64,000 nucleotides of DNA from assembly GCA_023105745.1 (NCBI GenBank), contig JALGQZ010000013.1, positions 7,490,105 to 7,554,104 on the forward strand, in the 5' to 3' direction. The stretch comes from Austropuccinia psidii. Lineage: Eukaryota; Basidiomycota; Pucciniomycetes; Pucciniales; Sphaerophragmiaceae. Below the pieces are notes generated by a model. That model was not told the origin of the DNA. It saw only the letters and a program-made list of their open reading frames with translations, and ran no database searches. Positions within the stretch are counted from its first letter, which is position 1; each line of letters opens with the position of its first letter. The position numbers and the translations under genes are program-made. Positions 1 to 9,368 of the stretch are shown here, piece by piece.

Positions 1-105
1 TTTCTTTTCCCCCTGGGAGAAGTCCTGTTACCCAGTCCATGTTGATGGTTTCCCATGGGTGTTTGAAAGAGATTGTCCCTGGATCAATGGAACATATATC
101 ACATA
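1..105 (-). pseudogene. Ty3/gypsy integrase fragment at window edge
   Basis: Read on the minus strand this gives an integrase stretch containing ETINMDWVTGLLPGGK, which matches the start of the integrase core in element C ([16 protein letters not shown] near 36570). The similarity fades beyond about position 105, so only the end of a truncated copy lies here; the rest may lie left of the window. It carries no functional unit. The C-family assignment is by eye. Confidence 0.7.
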
Positions 106-2251
106 TAAGGCTATTTCATATGCTTTCTGGAATGTTTCAATTCTTATTTTTCAATGGGCCTCCCATATGAAAGACCTTTCTGTGTTTCTGAATCTCTGAG
201 TAAATTTCTAACCTCCATTTCATATGATCAGAATAAAACTCACATTTACTCTGCTATTATGAATTATTAAAAGAAAGCTGTAAATTTTGGCTATTAGGGA
301 TCTTAATAAAATTGCATTTATTGGATATATTAAAGCTCATAATTAAAAATAATTTTGGCAGAAGCTTTTGGATTCATGTTACTCAAAAGATACTCTGTAG
401 CAAAAAATACTAAATATTCTGGATATTCTTCACAGCACAGAACCATATAGTTGTCATTTCTCTTCAAATTATAGCTGGGTTGATATAGAAGTTTGTAGTC
501 TGATTTAGATAAGAATTTAGGCTTAATATCAGAAGAAAGACAAAAATAGAAAAGTCAAGAATTTTATCTTTAATGACTGGGAGAAACAAAGAGATCCCAC
601 ATTCAACATACTGATTTGGAATCTCAAATATCAATTTTTTAAGTGGGAAAATATCCCAGGATTCCTTCCTCATTCATGTCTTGAAAAAGAGAAAAATATA
701 TCCTCAAGAACTTTCTGGATTTCAGGAAGACTTTCAATTTTTGGGAAAGAATTCTTGAAAATTTCTTCATATCAAAACTGGATAGTTCTGAATTAAATCT
801 CATAACTAAAGAAAACGAATCAAACTTCTATCTAAAAAAGACATAAAATGTGACCATATTCCGTTTTATTATTGTTTCAGAATGGATTTTGACTGAAAAG
901 GTGTTAGTTCTTCTTTTGAGATAAAAATTGGGCTTGTAACTTATTAAACTTCAGTCTTAAGAGATACTACATTATTACTCAAAAAAGATATTTTCTCCAA
1001 ATAGTTCTTTAATTTATTTGAAAAAACAATATTGCAAAATAATACAAAAATTCCCATATTCAAGTGTGTTCAAGACCAATAAATCCTCATAATTTACTTT
1101 TCATTTAATTCTCATCATTGAAAGAAACTATAGGTTAAAGGGACTCCATTACAGGTCCTTTAGCATCTCAAATTACTATTCCATTTTACATCTCAAATTT
1201 ATATCCCATTTCCCTCCTATCACTCAGAATCTCAATGAGAGCCCATATTCCTATATTCAATAGAGGAGCTAACAGACATATCTAGAAAACGTTTATGATA
1301 TAATTCATAGGACTTTCTTCAAATATGATTTTTCATTTTGATTCTTTCTACTTTTTTATTTCTAAGTCCAACACTGCATATATTAAAGAATGTTTTGGAT
1401 TTGAACCTTCTTTTTTTTCAGTATTAGTAATGTTCTATTTGATAGGGAAGAATCAAAAAAGTTTTAATCCAGGATCAAATAAAGGAAATGAAGGGTTACT
1501 GTACTCTGGTAGGTATAAAAATATCAATTCATCCCTGAATGCCTTGATAAGATATTTAATCAACTATAAATTAACATTTTCAACTGGGTTTAGAATTGAA
1601 TAATCAGTTTCATAGACTCCTAATATTACTTTATGGAAGTAAATAACTCTTGGCCTAAAATATTTATCCAAACCAAAAATATTTATGTTTTCTGAAAATT
1701 TTTCACTAAAGAAAATTCCTTACAATCAGCTGTGTAACATCAATAAAAATGTGTGACATAAAGTTTTGCATTTTTATGTCTGATCTTCTATAAAAGGCTT
1801 CATGGGTGGTGAAAATATGTTTAAATGGAAATATTCTCATTATTTATTAGTGGAAAACCCTAATTTTTTCAAATTATATGAAACTCCCATTAATATTCAG
1901 CTTCCAGGCACTGATTCTTGTGACCTTATGAAATTCTATTTTAGCTCAAATTATTAGGGTAGAAGATATTTTCATATTTAGAGAGCCAATAATGAATTTT
2001 ATGTGGATTGATATTACAAACAGCTCAAAACTCAATAATTTATAATTCCACTTACTATATCAAGAGATTACAGATTTAATATAAAAATCAATTTGAAATT
2101 CTTTGTTTGGAATGAAAAAATCTCTTTAAAAACAATGAAAAATCAAAATTTATCATAAACCCTGTTCCTCTCACACATTCTGATTGAATGATATGCCACT
2201 AAGAACTAATTTCTCCACATAGTCCTGATTTTCTCACTCAAGAACAAAATT
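106..2251. other. AT-rich stretch with no recognisable gene
   Basis: About 2.1 kb of AT-rich sequence between the integrase scrap and element A. The longest open frames (for example 92 codons at 1325-1603) have low-complexity, Phe/Lys/Asn-rich translations and resemble nothing known to me. No LTR ends, tRNA-like fold or splice-punctuated frame was seen. It is probably ancient repeat or intergenic DNA. Confidence 0.6.
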
Positions 2252-2256
2252 TCTTA
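2252..2256. repeat. Target-site duplication TCTTA, left of element A
   Basis: TCTTA directly precedes the TG of the 5' LTR and is repeated exactly at 22814-22818 after the CA of the 3' LTR. A 5-bp duplication is usual for Ty3/gypsy integration and shows that A is one complete insertion. Confidence 0.92.
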
Positions 2257-2806
2257 TGTGAGCCTTAGAGGTAATTTCATATACCCAAAAGACCACAAAT
2301 ACAAAATTAACATATTAATATAAATAAAATAAATTTATTTATATTATTCAAAAAAAAATCAAAATATAAATATAAAATTATATTTAAAATAAAAAAATTA
2401 ATTACAATTTAAAAATAAAATTACATTAAATTTTGGAATTATAAAATTACATTTATACTTGAAAAAATTAAGTAAAAATGAAATTTTAACAAAATTGTAA
2501 ATAAATAAATAAATTTGGAAAAAAGTTGAATAAAAATTATTATAAATTTTTATCCAATAAATAAACATATAAAAATTATTTCACCATTGGATTCCTCATA
2601 AAAAATCAGGTGGGGTCACCTCTGAGTGAAATTCTTGTAGCTCAACTCTAAATAAGCTTAAATTAAGTTTTTAGTATTTTCAATACAAAAGTTGAAAATA
2701 CTCAAAACTTTAATTTAATTCACACCACATGTGGTGTTAACCATCAATTTTTGTGTTAAAATTGAGGTGTTGTGTTTAGTTTAAAAGTTATGAGGAATTG
2801 AAGTAT

Positions 2807-2828
2807 TTTCAATTGAATTCAATTGAAA
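2807..2828. repeat. 22-bp perfect palindrome in A LTR
   Basis: TTTCAATTGAATTCAATTG plus AAA equals its own reverse complement across all 22 positions. The same palindrome is intact in the 3' LTR at 21740-21761, about 650 bp upstream of the TATA box in the 5' LTR. It could be a dimeric protein-binding site or just AT-rich chance; the equivalent in element E is eroded. Confidence 0.8.
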
Positions 2829-3460
2829 TGTCAAAATGTGCGCGTGTATTACATAAGTGAACTTTGATTTACATATGAGGTATCAATTATTACTGTATTG
2901 TACTGTACAATTCAATTGAATTACATATGTAAATTATAAGTATAATACATGATGAGGAATTAGAGGAAAAATAAATTGAAAAGATTAAATTTGGGGGGGG
3001 GAAAAGGAACTCCAGCTCTAAGGGGGAGCTAGACCCCAAAAATCCTTGCTGACAGGCGTGGGATGTCAAAATTCACACAAAAGTTCATCACTTTTGGCCT
3101 GGAATCGAGTTACAGGGTCTGTGGACTCAATTGATGATGAGGTTTTGATACCAACTGGGGTAGTTTTAGCTGTTGCCAAGAGGGTAAAACTACCCTTAAG
3201 ATGAAACAATCATAGTAAAAACAGTTTTAACTGGTTTCTACGCCTCTTACACACATTCTGACGTGTTTTGAAGGCTCTAGGCCAGGTATTGCTACAGTAA
3301 TGGCTGATTTAAGGGTCTAAAATGGCTAAAATTGGCTCAAACCAGCCCTTTTTGGTCTAAATCAGGGTTCAATGATGCCATAATTGGCTTTTCTGTTGTC
3401 AGACTGGTTTTCACGACTGACAAGAGTAAATTTTACTTTTGGAGTAAGAAAATTGATGGC

Positions 3461-3468
3461 TATAAAAG
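3461..3468 (+). promoter_or_regulatory. TATA box of A 5' LTR
   Basis: TATAAAAG, followed by a C/T-rich stretch, lies about 620 bp before the LTR end. The same octamer in the same context is at 22192-22199 and, inverted, at 56650-56657 in element E. Its conservation in three A-type LTRs supports a core promoter, with transcription probably starting some 25-35 bp downstream (inference). Confidence 0.7.
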
Positions 3469-4083
3469 AATGTCTTCTTTGCCCCACTTTTCTCTTCATG
3501 TTAGAATCTTTTCCTTTTATAATTAGTTTAAACATTGTTAAACCAATCAATAAAAGATTCCAAACACCTTTTTTAAATAATTTTAACCCTTTTAGCCACG
3601 TGAAAAATCATCATAATCATTGTTTGTAACTTTTTATAATCATTTTTACACCTGAACCACCCCAAAAGTGAATTAAAGCATCTTTCATCACTGTAAACTT
3701 TGTCACTTTGTTTGCAAATTCACTCTGGTCACTTTTGGGAGTTTTTTCCCTTTAATATTCTTTTTAAATACTTTGTTCTTTAATTAATTGCTTGTAGTTC
3801 TTTTCTCAATTAATTCAAATTGAAATTGCTCTTGAAGAAATTTCTTTTGTAGCCTTAAATATCTCTTGTAGATTATTTTTGGATAAATTTTTATTGTTTT
3901 ACCAACAATAAATCTTTATAATATTATTTTTTTATACTAATAAAGTTATAAACAATAAAATTGGCGTGTTTTCTCTTAAAAATAATACTTCTTACTATTT
4001 TTAATTGATTTTTACCTTATACAAATTTTGAGGACAGGAAAAGTACTTGATTTTGAATCAAAGTTTCATATCCACACCTTACA

Positions 4084-4103
4084 TTTGGGGGCCCAGCCGT
4101 GAT
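4084..4103 (+). promoter_or_regulatory. Primer-binding-site candidate, element A
   Basis: TTTGGGGGCCCAGCCGTGAT directly follows the 5' LTR. Near-identical blocks follow the 5' LTRs of B, C and D although the surrounding leaders are diverged, which marks it as functional. I could not match it to the 3' end of a tRNA, so the primer is unknown. Confidence 0.65.
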
Positions 4104-4282
4104 ATTTTACCTGTGACATATTTTTTTACTCTTTTTAAATCTCTTTTCTTATATTGAAAAATTTAAAACCATATAAAAAATACTTATAATTCAAACCATC
4201 CATAAAAAATATTTTTTTCATATTATAGGTGAGGCTTATATTTTTATTTTACTTAATTAATTGCTTCTTTCATTAATTTTAG

Positions 4283-5193
4283 TGTCTGACAACGCGGTAA
4301 GACAAGAAAACATTGAAACAGCCTCAACAGTCACCAGCATTATTCCTGCCAGTACTATTAATTCAGACCATAATAGTACTGTTATTGTGACTCAAAATAA
4401 CCAATCTGAACCAATATCTTCTGAATTGATTAACTTGGACATAAGTAATACCCTTCAGAAAGCTAAGAATTTGGCCAAAAGTAGGTTTTTGACGTAAGAA
4501 TACTATTTTAAGCCTTTTTAACCATAATTATGCCTTCAGCGAGGTCAGGAGCCAGCCATAACCCCTCAAACAGCTCCCAGAAAGGTAATAGACGTGATTA
4601 TTGCAGAGGCAAATCAGGTACAGAAGGAAAAGGGTCAGTTGATGACTTCCAAACAACCAAAATGGGTCATTCTGAAGCTGATAATACCATTTTACCTTCA
4701 AAAAGAGCTGACACCGCCACAACAAGCCTCTGTGGACATATACAAAGCCAGTCACAGTGCATACAACAATGCACTTCAATTCAAGGACTACCAGATCCTT
4801 GCAGACCTGTGGAAGAATTGCATGAATTCTTACCTAACTGTGAGAAAATTCCTGGGCCATCCCAACACTTGCAAATTGCTCAATGGATGGCATCCATTGA
4901 TGGAGAAGAAAAACATGATGCTTTTGACACTAGAATGGAGGAAAAGCAACCCTCAACCACCAAACCAAGTGCCAAAAACAGCCCCAGTGGCCAGCATCAG
5001 CAATTCCAATGTGAAAAAGCAGCCACAAGTTCCAAACAAGGGCAAAGGGAAGGCACCAGCCCCAAAGCCTTACAGACAAGGATACAGAATTCCAAAAATT
5101 CAGCAGGATGCCATGGAAAATGTATTTCAGATGGCCAGAACCATGATGGAATTACAGAAGAAGGAGGAAGCCATATTAAGATTCCAGAAATGA
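4283..5193 (+). CDS. ORF1 of element A: spliced upstream protein of unknown function
   Basis: Two coding exons, 4283-4480 and 4544-5193, joined over a 63-bp intron (4481-4543, GTAGGT...GAG). Exon one follows a pyrimidine-rich acceptor TTTTAG, starts with TG and has no in-frame ATG; the phase is 1 at both ends. The product is about 280 residues. A conserved C-terminal block with [20 protein letters not shown] recurs in B, D, E and F, as does GW(H/N)PL in the middle. The TGA stop overlaps a gag-frame ATG as ATGA at 5190. No domain is recognised; a Gag-like or accessory role is a guess. The start codon is uncertain: it could be an AUG completed at the first splice junction, or the first in-frame ATG within the second exon. 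Confidence 0.55.
4481..4543 (+). other. Candidate 63-bp intron holding the first ATG of the gag frame
   Basis: The donor is GTAGGT in A but consensus GTAAGT in the homologous 63-bp intron of element E (63751-63813). The acceptor is GCGAG, with a competing CAG four nt upstream (4537-4539). The ATG at 4530, first after the LTR, lies within the intron and opens the long gag-pol frame. Splicing removes it and joins ORF1 in another frame. The upstream alternative acceptor would join exon one to the gag frame instead. Confidence 0.6.
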
Positions 5194-7955
5194 TTTCTGA
5201 TATATTTGCTTCCATCCCAGAATTGTATGATGCTATAAATGACGTGAAAAAACATCTTTCTGATAAAAATGAAACCATTTGTAACAACATTAAAACAAAC
5301 AGCCTGAGTCTGTGCCAAATTAATGAAACACTTATGTGTTTTGAAAAAGTTTTAGGAACAATTAAAATTTCCAATAATGATAATTCTTTTGGCAATAAAA
5401 TAAATGAACAATCTGCCATTATTAAAGAATTAACAGATAAATATTCTAAATTCAATATTGATGACATAATTGAAACAAGAATTAAAAAAGCCATAAATAT
5501 TATCAAAACAGATAACAAGAAAGTCCTTGATTACATTTCAAACTCATTTACTGAAGTAAAGACATATACCATTGCCTTAAAAAAGTGTTTTGATGCTTCA
5601 CAAGAAGAAGTATCAAAATTATCAATGAAATTGAATCAAGTCACTGCTGATAACACAAGACAGACAGAGTTATGGCAAGAACTGACACATAAAGAAGACA
5701 TGTATAAAACTGAAGTAATAAATTTAATACAAGGCTTCCAACATGAATACAGAAATTCCCAAAGGTGTAGCAACAGTAAAATGAATGATATTGAACAAAT
5801 ACTGAACACCTTACCAAGAATGTCTACACCTCTGAATCAAAATGAGAGAACAAGAATTCCAAATCCACAAGTATTGGATCCTGATAATTCACAGTTAAAA
5901 AATGAATTATCCACTCCTTTTCATAACTTGGAACCATCAATGGGCCAAGCACTTTTGAAAGAAGTTCCAAAACTTAAAGAATGGCCTCACTTCAGTGGTG
6001 AAGGAGAGTATGACCATATGGAATTCATTAGAGGTATTGACATGATCAAAAAAGATTTTGAATTACCAGACAGATTGGTAACAGCAAGATTTAACACCTT
6101 GTTTACCAAATCAGCTCACAGATGGTACATCAAAATAAGACAAGCACATGGACACCAGAGTTGGACTTGGTGGAAAAACCAAATCATTAACAAATGGGAA
6201 AATGATGCTTGGAGGTTTAAAGTTGAAACAACCTTTGAATATTCCAAATTCAATGCTGATAAAGACAAAGCTTTACCATGGTTTCGCCAACAAAAAGACA
6301 GATTAACAGCATTATATCCAGACATTTCAGAATTTATGATCCATAGAAAGATTCTGAGACAATGTGGAGGTGACTTAGAGCATGCTGTCAAAAGCAGGAC
6401 TACTGAACAATCTTCAGCAGAAGATATTATCAATATATTAGAGGAAGTAACCACCAGAACCAAAATTGGTTCTAGTAGGGTGAATCTCAAAACAAGGTTT
6501 AATACACCTTGGAAAGATTCTGTGGACAAAAGCCCCAAAGAAAATTCTAGTAATATTAAGTATAAATCTGCAGATACAGTCAGAAAGTGCCATATTTGCC
6601 AAAGCACCACCCATTTAGCCAATACATGTCCAAAAAGGGAGAAAATCAATGAAATTGACATTGAAAAGGAACCAGATGTTGAAAAAGAAGACATAATTGA
6701 AGACAATTCAGATGATAAGTCATCCATATTTTCTGAATCTTCAAAAGATATAGAAAATATCAATTCCACTTTTGACATAATGGAATCTTATTCCCACTTT
6801 CCACAATTGAGCAATGGTCAACTTGATTTATCAAAAGTTAAAGATGAACAACTTATGAAAACAAAACCAAACAGAGGGAAAGGTTATACAGCTGGTAACT
6901 CCTGTATAACAGAAGTGGTAATTGACAACAAGCCCACAAAACTTTTGCTTGACCCAGGAGCCTTCTGCTCTTGTGTTGGAAAATCTTTTCTTAAGACTTG
7001 TGTACCAAATTTTGAAGACCAATTGTTAGCAATTGATGGTATAAAATTCAACAGTGCAAGTAACCCAATGAAAGCATTAGGAATCTTTGAGACCAATTTC
7101 ATATTCCCACACATAAATGGGAATTTAAGAATCACAGTTGAATTTGTTGTTATGGAAAATTGCTCTAGTACCCATTTTATATTGGGAAATGACTATTTAA
7201 TCATGTATGGGATAGATTTACATAATAAAAAAGACAGATACTTTACTATTGGAGACAATAAGCGCCAAAAATTTGCCTTTTTACCATTTAAAAGACAAAT
7301 TACAGTAAACAAAGTATCACCAGTCAACTTAGAGTTAGAGAAATTCAAGTCTGAACAGTTAAATGAGGCTGAAATAAGCCTTCATCTGACTGATAAACAA
7401 GAAAATGAACTTTCTTCCCTTTTGTATGACCACAGAGGAGCATTTTCTTCAGACAAAGAACCTCTAGGAGCAATTATTGGTCATGAAGTTGACATCATTC
7501 TTAACATTGAGAGACCTTATCCACCACTCCTAAGAAGACCTGCATATCCAGCAAGTCCAAAATCAAGAGAAGCTCTAGAAATTCATATCAAAGAACTTCT
7601 GGACCTTGGTGTAATAAGAAACATAGGCCACAATGAAGAAGTAGAAATAACTACACCAGTCATAGTGGCATGGCATAATGGAAAATCCAAAATCGTTGGG
7701 GACTTGAGAGCTCTGAACACTTACACTGTTCCAGACAGATACCCAATACCAAAAATCCAAATTGCCCTTACTCAAATATCTCAAGCAGTGTATATAGCCA
7801 CTATGGATGCCCTTAAAGGATTCCATCAAAATGTGGTGACACCAAGAGCAAGAAAATACTTGAGAATTATTGTTCATTGTGGAGTGTATGAATACTTGAG
7901 GATGCCCTTTGGTATCAAAAAATGCACCTTCACACTTCCGAAGAATGATGAATGA
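4530..7955 (+). CDS. Element A Gag - protease - N-terminal reverse transcriptase (1141 codons)
   Basis: One open frame from the first ATG after the LTR. Residues 1-220 overlap ORF1 in another frame and look like an unconstrained extension. Recognisable Gag starts at the ATG in EMISD (codon 222), with a coiled-coil-like stretch to about 420, a core around 480-640 including EGEYDHMEF and WTWWKNQI, and a CCHC knuckle [14 protein letters not shown] near 687. The protease has DPG at 6951-6959 where DTG or DSG is expected, so the Thr/Ser is replaced by Pro. Reverse transcriptase motifs begin at [10 protein letters not shown] and run to MPFGI. The frame ends early because the A run near 7918 carries one extra A; RT resumes in the frame of 7909-8619. 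Confidence 0.88.
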   Translation: MPSARSGASHNPSNSSQKGNRRDYCRGKSGTEGKGSVDDFQTTKMGHSEADNTILPSKRADTATTSLCGHIQSQSQCIQQCTSIQGLPDPCRPVEELHEFLPNCEKIPGPSQHLQIAQWMASIDGEEKHDAFDTRMEEKQPSTTKPSAKNSPSGQHQQFQCEKAATSSKQGQREGTSPKALQTRIQNSKNSAGCHGKCISDGQNHDGITEEGGSHIKIPEMISDIFASIPELYDAINDVKKHLSDKNETICNNIKTNSLSLCQINETLMCFEKVLGTIKISNNDNSFGNKINEQSAIIKELTDKYSKFNIDDIIETRIKKAINIIKTDNKKVLDYISNSFTEVKTYTIALKKCFDASQEEVSKLSMKLNQVTADNTRQTELWQELTHKEDMYKTEVINLIQGFQHEYRNSQRCSNSKMNDIEQILNTLPRMSTPLNQNERTRIPNPQVLDPDNSQLKNELSTPFHNLEPSMGQALLKEVPKLKEWPHFSGEGEYDHMEFIRGIDMIKKDFELPDRLVTARFNTLFTKSAHRWYIKIRQAHGHQSWTWWKNQIINKWENDAWRFKVETTFEYSKFNADKDKALPWFRQQKDRLTALYPDISEFMIHRKILRQCGGDLEHAVKSRTTEQSSAEDIINILEEVTTRTKIGSSRVNLKTRFNTPWKDSVDKSPKENSSNIKYKSADTVRKCHICQSTTHLANTCPKREKINEIDIEKEPDVEKEDIIEDNSDDKSSIFSESSKDIENINSTFDIMESYSHFPQLSNGQLDLSKVKDEQLMKTKPNRGKGYTAGNSCITEVVIDNKPTKLLLDPGAFCSCVGKSFLKTCVPNFEDQLLAIDGIKFNSASNPMKALGIFETNFIFPHINGNLRITVEFVVMENCSSTHFILGNDYLIMYGIDLHNKKDRYFTIGDNKRQKFAFLPFKRQITVNKVSPVNLELEKFKSEQLNEAEISLHLTDKQENELSSLLYDHRGAFSSDKEPLGAIIGHEVDIILNIERPYPPLLRRPAYPASPKSREALEIHIKELLDLGVIRNIGHNEEVEITTPVIVAWHNGKSKIVGDLRALNTYTVPDRYPIPKIQIALTQISQAVYIATMDALKGFHQNVVTPRARKYLRIIVHCGVYEYLRMPFGIKKCTFTLPKNDE

Positions 7956-9368
7956 AATCTTCCCTGAAGAACTCTCAGAGGGATGGTTAATCATTTACAT
8001 TGATGACATTATTGTCTGTTCCAAGACTTGGGAAGAGCACATGTACAGATTGTCCAGAGTTTTGACAAAAGTTCAATCAGTAAACATGAAAATCTCCTTG
8101 AAGAAATGTCATTTTGGATTTAAAGAACTTAAAGCACTAGGACATGTTGTATCTGGTTTGTCCCTTGGAATTGACAAAAAAAAAGTTGCAGCAGTATTGC
8201 TAAAGCCCATGCCTCAGAATAAGAAGGAAATTCAGTCATTCTTAGGTTTTTCAGGATATTACAGGCAACAAATTAAAGATTTTGCATCCATAGCAAGACC
8301 ACTTTATAAATTGTGTGAAAAAGACACAGTATTTGAAATGACTGTTGACAGAGTCAAAGCTTTTGAGTCTCTAAGAGAAGCCTTGACCACTGTTCCACTC
8401 TTACTGATGCCAGACTTTAAATTACCTTTCAAACTGTATATTGATGCATCAGGGGATGGACTGGGTGCTGCACTTCACCAAGTTCAGATCATAAATGATA
8501 AACCTGTAGCAGGACCCATATGTTTCATATCCAGGAAAATCAAACCAACTGAAGCCAAATATGGAGCAAGCAAAATGGAATGTCTATGTCTTGTCTGGGC
8601 CTTGGAAAAATTAAACTAATTCTTGGAGGGATGTGTTTTTGAGGTGATAACAGATTGTAGAGCTGTCAAATCACTTTTAAACATGAAAACACCCAACAGA
8701 CATATGCTCAGATGGCAAATAGCCATACAATAATACAGAGGAAATATGACTATTGTTCATAAGGATGGGAACATTCATAAGAATGCAGATGGACTAAGCA
8801 GATGGCCATTACCAAATAATATTGATAATCCTGCTTATGTGCCAGAAGAAGCTTCACCACAAATTCCAATAGAAGGAATAAGTGTTACACACTTGAACAC
8901 CACCTTCTTTGAGCAAGTCAGATGTAGTTACACTCAAGATAAGAATTGTAGAATCTTATGCCAATTACTTAACAAAGACTGTAAAGACAACTCTCTAATA
9001 CATGCCTTGGATGAAGTATGGAGAAAATCTTATGATGAAGGACGATTTCACCTACTGGATGGTATAATTTACCACAGAACCAAGCACACATGTGTCATGA
9101 CAGTTGTAGACAGGTCATTAATCAATCTTGTACTGAAAGAATGCCATGATAGTCCCTTTTCAGGACATCTGTCTGAAGACAGAACAAGAGAGAAAGTAAA
9201 GACCTGCATATGGTGGCCAATGTGGCAGAAGGATGTTGCAGAGTATTGCAAAACCTGTGACAGATGCCAAAAGGCAAATAAATCCACTGGCAAGAGACTT
9301 GGAAATATGATAAAAATCCAAGAACCAAGCAGACCTTGTGAAATTGTCCATATGGATTGGGTAACTGG
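7909..9368 (+). pseudogene. Element A RT, RNase H and N-terminal integrase, broken
   Basis: Continues pol after the +1 shift. It has the RT catalytic YIDD (IYIDDIIVC near 7998), thumb and connection, then RNase H with [25 protein letters not shown] and NADGLSRW, so all four acidic positions are present. TAA codons interrupt it at 8617 and 8731. The integrase zinc-binding region ([11 protein letters not shown]...CKTCDRCQ) is intact and the frame runs into HMDWVTG, where element B is inserted at 9369; the remainder is at 20081. As it stands this copy cannot make a complete polymerase. Confidence 0.9.
9364..9368. repeat. Target-site duplication ACTGG, left of element B
   Basis: ACTGG precedes the LTR terminus TGTAAGG and is repeated at 20076-20080 after CACA. 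It lies in A's integrase coding sequence. Confidence 0.95.

Larger units (their letters stand above)
2257..4083 (+). repeat. Element A 5' LTR (1827 bp)
   Basis: Begins TGTGAGCCTTAGAGG and ends CACACCTTACA, immediately before the primer-site block. It matches 21190-22813 closely but keeps about 200 bp (roughly 3048-3255) that the 3' LTR has lost. It holds the TATA box at 3461, an octamer-plus G run near 2993 followed by a short GC hairpin, and a 22-bp palindrome. Open frames within it at 3332-3629 recur in the other A-type LTRs but look fortuitous. Confidence 0.93.

Noticed and set aside
1325..1603. 92-codon open frame in the left flank
   Set aside because: Low-complexity translation with no recognisable motif, homologue or splice context.
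3332..3629. Overlapping open frames inside A-type LTRs, repeated at 22093-22360 and 56501-56756
   Set aside because: They recur because the LTR recurs; both strands are open, there is no codon signature, and they span the TATA box. Treated as fortuitous.
4530..5190. Considered the first 220 codons of the long A frame as true Gag
   Set aside because: Between families the similarity in this stretch follows the ORF1 frame, not the gag frame, and the composition is unlike Gag. It is kept as an open extension only.
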